This document shows, piece by piece, positions 53,103 through 61,829 of a stretch of DNA of 64,000 nt. Position numbers and translations under genes: made by a program. The notes beneath the pieces are model-generated. The model searched no databases and was not told where the DNA came from. It saw only the letters and a program-made list of their open reading frames with translations. Origin of the DNA: Chryseobacterium fluminis (GTDB taxonomy: Bacteria; Bacteroidota; Bacteroidia; Flavobacteriales; Weeksellaceae). The stretch is taken from the NCBI RefSeq assembly GCF_026314945.1, contig NZ_CP111121.1, positions 1,116,001 through 1,180,000 on the forward strand, written 5' to 3'. The stretch's first letter is position 1, and each line of letters opens with the position of its first letter.

Positions 53103-54692
53103 TTAATATGGTATATTACCTTTTCGTAATCTCAAAACAACTTTTTGAATTTGTGGTAATAAGAGCAAAACAACAATTACGAAAATCACACCTGTTAACA
53201 TCAAATCATAATAATCCCTGGTGGCACGAGCCAATATCTGATGACCTATCATTTGATTAAAATAAGCTGAGGATACTGTTTTTGAAGTATAGATATCGCT
53301 ACCTGAATTATTATATTGATTTTGAATGTCCAGTAAGGTGGTTGGTAATTGAGGGCTGGTTTCCGTGATTGATTCCCGAATCTTTTCTCGAACTCCTGAT
53401 TTTGCAAATAATTGAAGTTCGTTATTCAATGCCAGACTAGCTGTAAACCCTGTAAACCTAGCCAATATACCAAGAAGCGATGCATTGATAGAAATTTGGG
53501 GAGGTGCTGATGAAGTGGTAAATGAAACAATAGGAACAAATAGGATTCCTGTTGCCACACCATAAATAAACATCGGTAGAATGAAATCAATTGTTTCACC
53601 CTGTACAGAAACAAATAGTATCATATAAGCATAATAGATCGCCATTATTCCAAAGCCAACAATAATCATCCTTATCAGGTTGTACCCCATCAGGATAAAT
53701 CTGGAAGTAGTGAACATACTCAATGTAGTTCCAAAAATTACAGCCGTCCATATAGGAATGGTGCTCAGTGGGTCATTTCCTAAAATCACCTCAAGATAGC
53801 CGTAGGCAAGTCCTGTACTTCCTTTAAAAATATAAAATGTAAAAAGTAGTAATAGCCCAATGACAAAATTCTTTGTCTTGAAAATCTGCAAGTTGATCAA
53901 TGGTCGTTTAAGCTTCAATTCTCTAATGATGAAAAGGGAAAGAATAATTAGATCAACGACACTAAGAGTAGTGATTAATGAACTACCGAACCATCCCAAT
54001 TGTCGCCCGTAGACAAGGATGTATCCTAAGATTAAGATAAAAGACACGTAAAACAGATAGCCTATCCAATCGACCTGATAAAGTGGAATCTTCTTGGTAA
54101 ATCGAGCTTTACCGTTCATTGTTAGCAAAACAGTAATTGTTAGAATGATGACTATGATTATAAATCCGTAGAATAGCCAGTTATAATCAAAGAAATGAAT
54201 GACCACACTGGTAAAAATAGAATAGAAAGGAACGGCAATCTGTATGCTGCCATACAGTAGGCTAAAGGCAATCACACGGGCACGTACAGATTGTAACCTT
54301 GGAAAAATAAGTTGTAAGACGATGCCTGACATTAATGCACAGGTAATTCCTTGAAAAAACTGGCAACTAACAAACAATGTCCAATCTTTGAAATGAAAAC
54401 AGATCACAGAACATATTGCATTTACGGCAAGAGCCATCAGTAGATATTTTCTTGGTGCAAAATATTTTACGATACGGAAATCCAATGCTAAGAAAGCTAC
54501 GGTAGATCCATAGATAACGACCATACCATATTGTACATCGGTAGGCTGTATGCCGTAAAAGCCCATCGTTGCAACCGGACTACCGTAAAAAGCGAAGCTA
54601 AACAGACAGGCCATCAGGATAGCAAATATGACGGATCTCGCCACCCATTCGGATACCCAAGATTTGAAAATAGGTATTTTATGTGCTTGCAT
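53103..54692 (-). CDS. MFS multidrug efflux transporter, DHA2/EmrB-like
   Basis: A 529-residue membrane protein with about 14 hydrophobic helices and a periplasmic loop near the C-terminus, the DHA2 (14-TMS) layout. It lies 2 bp after an HlyD-type adaptor and 1 kb after a TolC-type channel on the minus strand, so it is the inner-membrane pump of a tripartite efflux system. Substrate cannot be told. The final codons overlap the right copy of a 12-bp repeat (53117-53128). Confidence 0.88.
   Translation of the reverse strand: MQAHKIPIFKSWVSEWVARSVIFAILMACLFSFAFYGSPVATMGFYGIQPTDVQYGMVVIYGSTVAFLALDFRIVKYFAPRKYLLMALAVNAICSVICFHFKDWTLFVSCQFFQGITCALMSGIVLQLIFPRLQSVRARVIAFSLLYGSIQIAVPFYSIFTSVVIHFFDYNWLFYGFIIIVIILTITVLLTMNGKARFTKKIPLYQVDWIGYLFYVSFILILGYILVYGRQLGWFGSSLITTLSVVDLIILSLFIIRELKLKRPLINLQIFKTKNFVIGLLLLFTFYIFKGSTGLAYGYLEVILGNDPLSTIPIWTAVIFGTTLSMFTTSRFILMGYNLIRMIIVGFGIMAIYYAYMILFVSVQGETIDFILPMFIYGVATGILFVPIVSFTTSSAPPQISINASLLGILARFTGFTASLALNNELQLFAKSGVREKIRESITETSPQLPTTLLDIQNQYNNSGSDIYTSKTVSSAYFNQMIGHQILARATRDYYDLMLTGVIFVIVVLLLLPQIQKVVLRLRKGNIPY
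53117..53128. repeat. Right copy of the TACCTTTTCGTA direct repeat
   Basis: Identical to 52465-52476 and separated by 652 bp. It is embedded in TTACCTTTTCGTAA, with inverted 4-bp ends, within the last codons of the MFS gene. Confidence 0.45.
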
Positions 54693-54694
54693 TA

Positions 54695-55741
54695 TTAATC
54701 TTTTAAAACATAAACATTGGCATTCATTCCGGCAGAAAGTTTTCGTAATTTTTCAGGCATATCGATCAGTTTAATTCTTACAGGAATCCGTTGGATGATC
54801 TTCACAAAATTACCTGTAGCATTATCTGGAGGTAACAATGAGTAACGTGAACCTGTGGTTGGCGAAAGTGATTCGATAGTACCATTGAATTTTTCATTCG
54901 GAAAGGCATCAACTTCTATGGATACTGGTTGTCCGATCTTGAATTTGCCAATCTGTGTTTCTTTAAAATTAGCAATCACCCATTTTTCCTCGGCTTTGTT
55001 CACCAAAAAAGCCAATGTTTGCCCGGGTTGTATCAGTTGACCCTCCTGAATGGTCTTTTTACCAATTTGTCCATCAAAAGGTGCAGTGATAAACGTATAT
55101 CTGATGTCCAATTCCTGTCTTTGAACAAGTGTTTCTTTAATTTTTATCTCTGCCTTTATAGCATTATTTTGAGCTCTAAAATCATTAAGTTTAGATTCTG
55201 CTACTTTTAAAGAAGCTTTCGCCTGATCATAATCTGACTGTGCAATGGATAAAGAAGCACTAATGTTGTCGAATTTTTGTTGTGTGGTAGATTCATCTGA
55301 CAGTAGATTTTTATAACGGTCAAATTCTTTTTGCTGTTGGTTCAATCTCGCTTTAGCTCCTTCCAATTGTGCTTTTATAACCTCAATACTTTTAAGTTGC
55401 GTTTCTTCGTTCGCCGTCAAAATCGGTAATTTGGCGTGTGAACTCATGAGTTCTGCTGATGCAGCATCTTTTTTCAGTCCATACTCGTCCAATTCAATTA
55501 CCACAAGTGTATCACCTTTTTTAACAAGTTGATTGTCCTTGTAGTATATTTTGCTGATATAGCCGCCCACTTTTGCATTTATCGGTGAGAGATAAGCATC
55601 TACCTGTGCATCATTAGTCTGTTCAAAGCGATATCCTTTTAAGAAATAGGTAGCTCCCCAAATAATGATCCCTACGAATAATGCAATTCCCAACCATTTG
55701 GTTAGGTTTACAATAATTTTATCTGTTTTATTTTTGTTCAT
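54695..55741 (-). CDS. HlyD/EmrA-family periplasmic adaptor
   Basis: A 348-residue membrane fusion protein. One N-terminal transmembrane helix (about residues 14-32) is followed by a lipoyl/barrel region ('AQVDAYLSPINAKVGGYISK'), a long helical hairpin (about residues 90-205) and a beta-barrel domain ('YTFITAPFDGQIGKKTIQEG'). It links the MFS pump to the TolC-type channel. It lies 10 bp after the TolC gene and 2 bp before the MFS gene. Confidence 0.92.
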   Translation of the reverse strand: MNKNKTDKIIVNLTKWLGIALFVGIIIWGATYFLKGYRFEQTNDAQVDAYLSPINAKVGGYISKIYYKDNQLVKKGDTLVVIELDEYGLKKDAASAELMSSHAKLPILTANEETQLKSIEVIKAQLEGAKARLNQQQKEFDRYKNLLSDESTTQQKFDNISASLSIAQSDYDQAKASLKVAESKLNDFRAQNNAIKAEIKIKETLVQRQELDIRYTFITAPFDGQIGKKTIQEGQLIQPGQTLAFLVNKAEEKWVIANFKETQIGKFKIGQPVSIEVDAFPNEKFNGTIESLSPTTGSRYSLLPPDNATGNFVKIIQRIPVRIKLIDMPEKLRKLSAGMNANVYVLKD

Positions 55742-55751
55742 AATAGTTGTA

Positions 55752-57086
55752 TTAAAGAATTCCTATAATTGCCAATAGTCTGATATGGGTTACTTTTACG
55801 TTTGTTTGTGCTGTTGTCAGATTGAATTTTGCTTCCAATAAAGCATTTTCTGCTTCCAAAAGATCGGTCAGTAGCGATTCCTGATTCAGGTAGCTACTTC
55901 TGATAACACGAACGGTTTCGGTGGTTTTAATGATATTATGCTCTGCCGTTTCCACACTCTCCAAAGCCTGCTGTTGCTGTAAATAAACTTCTCTTACCTG
56001 AAGATAGATTTCGTCCTTCTTCATTTCAGCTTTTTCTTTAGCCTGACTGCTGACAACTTGGGTACGAGCAATGGTATGTTTGCTTTTGTACAAATTATCG
56101 ATGGAATACTGGACTTTAATTCCTGTCTGACCAAATCCCCACAAATCGTTTGAGTACGGATAAAAGGAAATTTGAGGATAGTTGTAATTATAATTAGAAT
56201 ACAAAGAAACTTTAGGCAATATCGTAGCTTTCATTTGTTTTACGTTCAGTTCACTCCATTTGATGTCACTAATGGCTATTTTGTATTCTGGAGATTTGTT
56301 GAAAGCGATGTCTACATAATCATTATAGTCACCGTCTGTGATAGCGTTTAATTCAATTATATCTTCGGGTTGTATTGTTAATTCAGCATCATTTTTACGC
56401 CCCATCAGTATATTGAGCCGTTGTTTAGCGATCTCAATCTTCTTCTTAACGTCGGAAAGACTAAGTTCCAGTTGAGACAATTTCACAGAGATTCTCAGCA
56501 CATCACTCTTTAGTACGGTGCCGTTTTTATGCAGACTTTCTATTAATCTCAATTGCTTTTTTTCTGCTTCAGTCTCTGCATTAAGAAAATCATAGAAATG
56601 TAAAAATTTGTATAAATCAAAATAAGCAATTGCGACATCATATTTTACGCTATGCTTTTGGAGATCCAGTTCATATTGTTTTCGTGTCTCTTCTTCCTTT
56701 TTCATGACGATGCTCCTTTTGTCTTTACCGCCATTGTAAAGATTAAAATTTAAGTTGTAGCCTACGCCGTACCCATAGCCTTTTACAGCCACATCCTGTG
56801 GAGAAGAGAATAATCCATTGTCATAGATCAGAAATTTAGAATTGAGTTTTAGGTCTGCTCCTACCGAAAGTTCCGGTAACAAACGGTCTTTGGCTTCCAA
56901 TATTTCTATTGTACTTTGCTGATGATTTAGGTCGTATAGTTTCAGTTGTCGATTATTCATTTCTGCAACTTTCCATATTTCTTCCAAACTTAAAGATTGG
57001 ACTTTTTCTGTATGTTGAGCGTAAATAGAGGGTGCAAATAACAACATCAGTATGCTCAAAATCAAAACTGTTTTATATTGTTTCAT
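55752..57086 (-). CDS. TolC-family outer-membrane efflux protein
   Basis: A 444-residue protein with a signal peptide (residues 1-23) and two internally similar helical hairpin regions typical of TolC channels (about residues 35-235 and 240-444). The 'YNLNFNLYNGGKDKRS' and 'LLTDLLEAENALLEAKFN' segments are characteristic. It is the outer-membrane exit of the MFS/HlyD system in the same operon. Confidence 0.92.
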   Translation of the reverse strand: MKQYKTVLILSILMLLFAPSIYAQHTEKVQSLSLEEIWKVAEMNNRQLKLYDLNHQQSTIEILEAKDRLLPELSVGADLKLNSKFLIYDNGLFSSPQDVAVKGYGYGVGYNLNFNLYNGGKDKRSIVMKKEEETRKQYELDLQKHSVKYDVAIAYFDLYKFLHFYDFLNAETEAEKKQLRLIESLHKNGTVLKSDVLRISVKLSQLELSLSDVKKKIEIAKQRLNILMGRKNDAELTIQPEDIIELNAITDGDYNDYVDIAFNKSPEYKIAISDIKWSELNVKQMKATILPKVSLYSNYNYNYPQISFYPYSNDLWGFGQTGIKVQYSIDNLYKSKHTIARTQVVSSQAKEKAEMKKDEIYLQVREVYLQQQQALESVETAEHNIIKTTETVRVIRSSYLNQESLLTDLLEAENALLEAKFNLTTAQTNVKVTHIRLLAIIGIL

Positions 57087-57097
57087 TGGTTTTGTTT

Positions 57098-57334
57098 TTA
57101 TAAATGATTGGTTTCTTTCTCTTTATTAACCATTGTTTTTAGCATCTTTTTCAACTCATCAAAAGCAAAGCTTAAATCTATCATTGGCATAAAGGGGCTG
57201 GAATAAGCACAAGACAGCCCGTAAATGTTGGCTTTATCAATTTCTTTATTTGGACGAGGTAATTGATGTTCAGATTTTTTCACTTGTGTTTCATGTTCAA
57301 AATCTTTGTCGGGTTTTATGATTTTACGTTTCAT
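57098..57334 (-). CDS. Small hypothetical protein, first gene of the efflux operon
   Basis: A 78-residue hydrophilic protein that begins 92 bp from the divergent AraC gene and ends 11 bp before the TolC gene, so it is probably the first gene of the efflux operon. It is basic at the start and amphipathic at the end ('FDELKKMLKTMVNKEKE'), with no signal peptide or membrane helix. Similar small leaders occur in front of such operons, but I recognise no family. Confidence 0.5.
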   Translation of the reverse strand: MKRKIIKPDKDFEHETQVKKSEHQLPRPNKEIDKANIYGLSCAYSSPFMPMIDLSFAFDELKKMLKTMVNKEKETNHL

Positions 57335-57412
57335 ATTGATTTTGGTACTATTAATACTGCAAAATTATTCAACGCACTTAGCTTCATTTTTATATAATTA
57401 GCCTAATATTTG

Positions 57413-57420
57413 CTATATTT
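57413..57420 (+). promoter_or_regulatory. -7 box of the AraC gene at 57427
   Basis: TATATTTG matches TAnnTTTG and ends 6 bp before the ATG, implying a very short leader. Confidence 0.5.
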
Positions 57421-57426
57421 GGCCAC

Positions 57427-58206
57427 ATGGATATACTTAGTCAATTAATAAGTAGTGTGGATCAAAATCCCGATTCAATCCTCGTGATGAGACAACAGAC
57501 GGAGCAGCGTTTACCTGCTCATCAGCACGATAAGGCTCAGTTATTATTGGTTTATGGTGGAATTGCTTACTTGCAAACAGACGAAAAGGATTTCTATATC
57601 CCATCTAACCATTACATATGGATACCAAAAAATTATCCGCACAATCTGATGTTTAATACACAGGATTTGTACATTATCAATATTTACTTTCCAGACGAAA
57701 AAGATGGTGAATTTTATGATGAACTGGGTATTTATCCCGTTAGTAAGTTGCTGGCAGAGATGCTCTCATTTAGCGAGAAATGGCAAGGTGATTATTACAA
57801 AGGTTCGTGGGAATTTGAATTTCTATCCACGCTTAAGAATGTATTATCAAAGGAAAACCTCAAAAAATTCTCCATTCAACTACCTACAACGGACGATCAA
57901 AGGCTCAATGCCATAATCGACAGTTTTAGAAATCGATTAAATGAAAATCTAAGTTTAGATCGAATTGCTCAGCAATCAGGAATGAGTGTGAGAAGTCTGA
58001 CCAGATTATTCCAAACGAAATTGCATATCACTTTTGTTCAATACTTAAAAATGCTGCGGATTATCCGGGCGATGGAATTGATAAAAGATACAAATCTGAA
58101 TATGACCGAAATAGCCTATGAAATTGGATATTCGAATATAGCTGCATTTAGCAATAATTTTCAGCAGCTGACCAATATGAGACCTACGGAATTTAAAATG
58201 AAATAA
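57427..58206 (+). CDS. AraC-family regulator of the efflux operon
   Basis: A 259-residue regulator with an N-terminal cupin domain ('RLPAHQHDKAQLLLVYGG', 'VPKNYPHNL'-like segment near residue 60) and a C-terminal AraC domain (about residues 160-258; 'MTEIAYEIGYSNIAAFSNNF' is the second HTH). It is divergent from the small gene/TolC/HlyD/MFS operon with 92 bp between, so it most likely controls it. The inducer is probably a pump substrate. Confidence 0.9.
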   Translation: MDILSQLISSVDQNPDSILVMRQQTEQRLPAHQHDKAQLLLVYGGIAYLQTDEKDFYIPSNHYIWIPKNYPHNLMFNTQDLYIINIYFPDEKDGEFYDELGIYPVSKLLAEMLSFSEKWQGDYYKGSWEFEFLSTLKNVLSKENLKKFSIQLPTTDDQRLNAIIDSFRNRLNENLSLDRIAQQSGMSVRSLTRLFQTKLHITFVQYLKMLRIIRAMELIKDTNLNMTEIAYEIGYSNIAAFSNNFQQLTNMRPTEFKMK

Positions 58207-58269
58207 GCAGTAAGATAATAGTTGTTTTAACTATAATCTTACACTAAAATAACTTATAGTTAAGTTTTA

Positions 58270-58656
58270 TTATCTGATAGTATCCTTAAATGGATCAACA
58301 CTTATTTCCATCATCAATTTTTCAAAAAAGAAATAGAAACCAAACGTATTTCTAATTTTCTTAGGTTCACTTTCAAATTGTAAGTCAGCTTCTGTTTTTA
58401 ACTTTTCATAGATATCCCAAACTGCTTGCTCATCCTTCTGATAAAATCCGATGTGGAAATTCTCCGGATATTCAGGCGTATTTTCCTTGTGGTTCAATTC
58501 CTGTCCCCAAATAACTAAGGCAAAATTATGGTCATTTTCCAGAACTGCCATTTTGTTGTTTCGATTGACAATTAAACTAAAACTTAAGGCTTTTGTAAAT
58601 AAATTTATAGCTTTATTTACGTCTTGTACAACGATGTTGATGTGATTTAAATTCAT
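58270..58656 (-). CDS. VOC-family (glyoxalase/bleomycin-resistance fold) protein
   Basis: A 128-residue protein with the paired beta-alpha-beta-beta-beta units of the VOC fold. It starts 'MNLNHINIVVQDVNKAINLF', with a metal-ligand-like His at residue 5, and ends in a 'FYFFFEKLMMEISVDPF' strand. Single VOC proteins bind or sequester small molecules. It lies 29 bp after an AraC gene on the same strand, probably in its operon. Confidence 0.78.
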   Translation of the reverse strand: MNLNHINIVVQDVNKAINLFTKALSFSLIVNRNNKMAVLENDHNFALVIWGQELNHKENTPEYPENFHIGFYQKDEQAVWDIYEKLKTEADLQFESEPKKIRNTFGFYFFFEKLMMEISVDPFKDTIR

Positions 58657-58685
58657 TTTGTTCTTGTTTTAATTACAGAACAAAA

Positions 58686-59450
58686 TTACTTTTCCGGCAT
58701 CAGGCTAAATTGGATAAATCGGTCGTTTTCGTTTTTATTTAAGATAATTGGTTTTACCCCTGCAAACTTTTTCACTTCCCTTATAAAATGAGATTGGTCT
58801 GCATAATTGAGTTGGGGGTAGAAATCCCCATTTTTTAGTTGTTTTAATGAGTTGGAGAAACGGATAATATTGAGATAGGTCTTAAGCGTTACGCCAAACC
58901 ATTTGTGGAAATAACGGTTCATTTGTCTGCTACTCCAAAAAGTATTTTCTTCGACTTCTTTTACAGTAATTTCTCCTTTTGAATCATAAATGAGTTTAAA
59001 TAATTTCTTTTTTCGGTTTTCTATTTCTTTGGATAATAACGAAGAAATGACCTCAATAGCCTTATAGTAAAATTGGTTGAAATCGATCAGGTCATCTCTT
59101 GAAAATCCCCAGTAATCTGTCGGAAGTATTTTCTTCGTGTTATTTAAATCTGCAAAAGATTGTTTGAAAATATATTCGGCAGCAATGGGGTAAAAGCTGA
59201 TTGCAAACATTGTAGATTTGGGAAATGGAGGTTTGTTAATGGGAACAGAACATATCCTGGCAACGAAAATTTCAAAATTTCCATTTTCATCGGCTAACAG
59301 AAATAAATCTATTTTTCCATCGGGAACTATAATGCCTTCTTTTTCTTCATCAGAGTGGTTTTTTACCATCCAGATGCTTTCCACGATATTGGTTAGCGAT
59401 TCATCGGGTTGAAGACAGATATATTCTAAATTATTTATTGGGAAACACAT
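58686..59450 (-). CDS. AraC-family regulator
   Basis: A 254-residue regulator. The N-terminal domain (about residues 10-140) begins 'FPINNLEYICLQPDESLT', with 'IIVPDGKIDLFLLAD' as in the DUF6597-type sensors of Bacteroidota AraC proteins. The AraC DNA-binding domain is at about residues 155-245 ('FWSSRQMNRYFHKWFGVTLK' and 'NYADQSHFIREVKKFAG'). It precedes the VOC gene in an apparent two-gene operon. Confidence 0.88.
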   Translation of the reverse strand: MCFPINNLEYICLQPDESLTNIVESIWMVKNHSDEEKEGIIVPDGKIDLFLLADENGNFEIFVARICSVPINKPPFPKSTMFAISFYPIAAEYIFKQSFADLNNTKKILPTDYWGFSRDDLIDFNQFYYKAIEVISSLLSKEIENRKKKLFKLIYDSKGEITVKEVEENTFWSSRQMNRYFHKWFGVTLKTYLNIIRFSNSLKQLKNGDFYPQLNYADQSHFIREVKKFAGVKPIILNKNENDRFIQFSLMPEK

Positions 59451-59482
59451 TTTTAATTAGCATGAAATAAATATACATTTCA

Positions 59483-59490
59483 CAAAATTA
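59483..59490 (-). promoter_or_regulatory. -7 box for the AraC/VOC operon (minus strand)
   Basis: On the minus strand TAATTTTG matches TAnnTTTG, 33 bp upstream of the start at 59450. Confidence 0.45.
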
Positions 59491-59612
59491 CAAATTTGAC
59501 ACCTCGTTATTAAGTCCCATTTTCTTCCAGATATAGTAAAATCATTTGTCAAGTTTTTAATTGATTAGATATACTAAAAAATAAAATTCCAAAAAATATT
59601 ACTCAAAGAATA

Positions 59613-60068
59613 TTACACAAACTTTCTAATACTTAACATATATCCTAAATGCATTCCTTCGTGATAATTATTACATTCAAATGCATCATTGATGGAAGAC
59701 AAATGGAAACCGATACCTGTAGTTCGTTCTTTGTAAGTCATAAAAACATTCTTTTTAAAATCTGTTATTGTTAAATCAATGAATGAAGTCAATAACCCTT
59801 TAAGTTCAGCAGCTTCTTTTTCAGAAACAGGCTCTGTAGGTTTGGTACCAGACTGATATTTATTAAACAACTCATCTGAAATATATCCTTGTAGGCCAGA
59901 GCCTCTATAAATCAATTTTTGTTGTGTTACAATGATATGCCCAATATGCCAGATAAGATTATTGTTGAAACCATTTGGAATTTTGTTAAGCTGATCTAAT
60001 GAATAATTTTCAAAGTAACTTAAATAGATTCTACGACTTGTTTCCCACGTTTTAAATAATGCTTTCAT
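59613..60068 (-). CDS. DinB-family protein
   Basis: A 151-residue four-helix-bundle protein. 'NNLIWHIGHIIVTQQKL' near residue 40 and 'YHEGMHLGYMLSIRK' at the C-terminus carry the DinB-type histidines that bind metal. DinB/YfiT-like proteins are thiol- or metal-dependent transferases of mostly unknown substrate. It stands alone, on the minus strand. Confidence 0.8.
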   Translation of the reverse strand: MKALFKTWETSRRIYLSYFENYSLDQLNKIPNGFNNNLIWHIGHIIVTQQKLIYRGSGLQGYISDELFNKYQSGTKPTEPVSEKEAAELKGLLTSFIDLTITDFKKNVFMTYKERTTGIGFHLSSINDAFECNNYHEGMHLGYMLSIRKFV

Positions 60069-60182
60069 ATTGTTCTATTGAATTTGTAAATATTCTTTAT
60101 TACATTAAGAGTGTATGCTTGTAGAAATTTGTTCTAACAAAAATACTAAATATGATAAAAATTATAATTTTCAAAAATTGAA

Positions 60183-60290
60183 TTGCTAGGAACAAAGAAT
60201 CTTAAGAGTACTTTTGTTGATTATAATCCTGCACTAAAGCAATTAGCTTTCGAAGTTGTAAAATTTTCAACCTCGAAAGCTGATTTTTTT
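60183..60290 (+). ncRNA. Candidate small RNA of about 65-70 nt
   Basis: TTG at 60183-60185, 23 bp, then TACTTTTG at 60209-60216 fits a Bacteroidota promoter on the plus strand. About 30 bp later a 14-bp stem with one mismatch (60245-60258 / 60268-60281, AGCTTTCGAAGTTG and CAACCTCGAAAGCT) is followed by seven T. Both flanking genes are on the minus strand, so the terminator serves no visible gene. A short independent RNA is the simplest reading. Confidence 0.5.
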
Positions 60291-60346
60291 ATATTTTCAT
60301 TAAAATACAAATCACAGATAGCACAGCCCAGAGCAATAAATCAGAC

Positions 60347-60706
60347 TTAATTATCATTAAGTTGAAGATATTCAATTATTTTCCCGTCTTTTTGTTCTAC
60401 TATAAATCGAACACCTGTACTAACTCTGTTAACTGGAATAATTATTCTTTTTGACTCTTTTTCAAGTATTTTCCAAAAAGCTTCCAAATCGTCAACTACA
60501 AATATTGCATTAACCAAGCTAGGTATCTCCAGCGCCTCAGGACCGTCCACAGCACCCAAAATAACAAAATGATCCACTAAATTTAATTGATACCCGTCGT
60601 GGGCAGCTGAAAGAGAAACATTTTTACCAGTAATTTTTCTATAAAAAGCTACTGTATCTTCAAAATCATCAGTAACAATTGGTAACAATACTATTTTAAT
60701 TTCCAT
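60347..60706 (-). CDS. VOC-family protein
   Basis: A 119-residue VOC-fold protein ('MEIKIVLLPIVTDDFEDTVA' start; 'KIIEYLQLNDN' end) resembling single-domain glyoxalase/dioxygenase-like proteins. The usual metal-ligand His near the N-terminus is not apparent, so it may bind a small ligand without metal catalysis. It is divergent from the HxlR gene and shares an overlapping promoter region with it. Confidence 0.7.
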   Translation of the reverse strand: MEIKIVLLPIVTDDFEDTVAFYRKITGKNVSLSAAHDGYQLNLVDHFVILGAVDGPEALEIPSLVNAIFVVDDLEAFWKILEKESKRIIIPVNRVSTGVRFIVEQKDGKIIEYLQLNDN

Positions 60707-60718
60707 AAACTTAATTTA

Positions 60719-60738
60719 TAACTTTGCACCAAAGCTAT
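60719..60738. promoter_or_regulatory. Overlapping divergent promoters of VOC and HxlR genes
   Basis: TAACTTTG at 60719-60726 reads toward the HxlR gene. CAAAGCTA at 60730-60737 is TAGCTTTG on the minus strand, toward the VOC gene. The two boxes form a CTTTG-CAC-CAAAG palindrome (60722-60734). A regulator binding there would block both promoters. Confidence 0.5.
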
Positions 60739-60786
60739 GCTGATGATCAGTAGTACGCAATAACTCATTTTTTTATTAGTAATGTA

Positions 60787-61143
60787 ATGGGAAAGAAAAT
60801 TAAAGAAAGCTCCACCAACCAGGCCAATAGAAGAATATTATCAGAAAGGTGTAGAGTAAATGATACACTTAGTTTGGTAGGTACACGATGGCTGATGACA
60901 ATATTATATGAAATTTCATTAGGGAATAATCAATTTTCTACACTAACTAAAAGCATTCCTGAAATTTCGGAACATGTTCTTGCAACTCGTGTAAATAATT
61001 TGGTCGAAAACAACTTAATCGAGAAGAATGAAAGAATGAATACGGCTCCTTTACAAATAATTTACTCTACTACTGATAAAGGGAAGCAACTCTTATTACT
61101 AGTCGATAGCTTATGCAAATGGGATGGATATTGGAATAGCTAA
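60787..61143 (+). CDS. HxlR-family transcriptional regulator
   Basis: A 118-residue winged-helix regulator. 'LVGTRWLMTILYEISLGNNQFS' and 'ISEHVLATRVNNLVENNLI' are the HxlR recognition helix and wing. Such proteins sense quinones, aldehydes or redox stress. It is divergent from the VOC gene and probably controls it. Confidence 0.9.
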   Translation: MGKKIKESSTNQANRRILSERCRVNDTLSLVGTRWLMTILYEISLGNNQFSTLTKSIPEISEHVLATRVNNLVENNLIEKNERMNTAPLQIIYSTTDKGKQLLLLVDSLCKWDGYWNS

Positions 61144-61182
61144 TATCTTGTCATTGAATATAATTGATTAAAAAGAAGATCT

Positions 61183-61752
61183 GTGTATAAACAATTAGAA
61201 AAATATTTTAAAACAAGAACTGAAATTGACGATAAGACACTTTCTTATATTTCCTCATATTTCAAACTTAAAAAGACCAAACGAAACGAATTTCTATTGA
61301 AAGAAGGCGAAATTTGCAAACATTACTATTTTGTAAACAGCGGCTGTATAAGACTTTTTAGCGTTAATGAACAAGGAGAAGAGGGAACAAGATATTTTCA
61401 TTTTGAAGATGCTTTCAGCACTGCTTTACCAAGTCTCATCAAGCAAAAACCTTCATTTGAATTTATGCAGACTATTGAAGCTTCGGAACTTTTAGTCATA
61501 AACCGTGACGATTATTTTCATTTAGTTGAAAAAGTTCCACAGTTTGCTTTCGTTTACCGACAAATTTTAGAGTCAGCTTATATCAAATCACAGGAACGTA
61601 TTTATTGTTTTCAAAAGTTAGACGCCATAGAAAAAGTCCGTTGGGTTTTGACAAATCAAGCGAAATGGCTGACAAGACTATCAAACAAAATGGTTGCCTC
61701 GTATTTAGGGCTCACCCCTCAAACATTGAGCAGATTAAAATCGAAGGTCTGA
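61183..61752 (+). CDS. Crp/Fnr-family regulator
   Basis: A 189-residue protein starting with GTG. An N-terminal cyclic-nucleotide-binding-like jelly roll (about residues 20-120, 'FLLKEGEICKHYYFVNSGCI') precedes a C-terminal helical region ending 'MVASYLGLTPQTLSRLKSK', the HTH of Bacteroidota Crp/Fnr proteins. It sits 77 bp before the NmrA-type gene on the same strand and may regulate it. Confidence 0.88.
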   Translation: MYKQLEKYFKTRTEIDDKTLSYISSYFKLKKTKRNEFLLKEGEICKHYYFVNSGCIRLFSVNEQGEEGTRYFHFEDAFSTALPSLIKQKPSFEFMQTIEASELLVINRDDYFHLVEKVPQFAFVYRQILESAYIKSQERIYCFQKLDAIEKVRWVLTNQAKWLTRLSNKMVASYLGLTPQTLSRLKSKV

Positions 61753-61829
61753 AAATGTGAACATAGAACAACGTTTTCGAAAAATACTCTCATCATCTTT
61801 GTACTTCACTAAACAATAAAAGTTCAATT

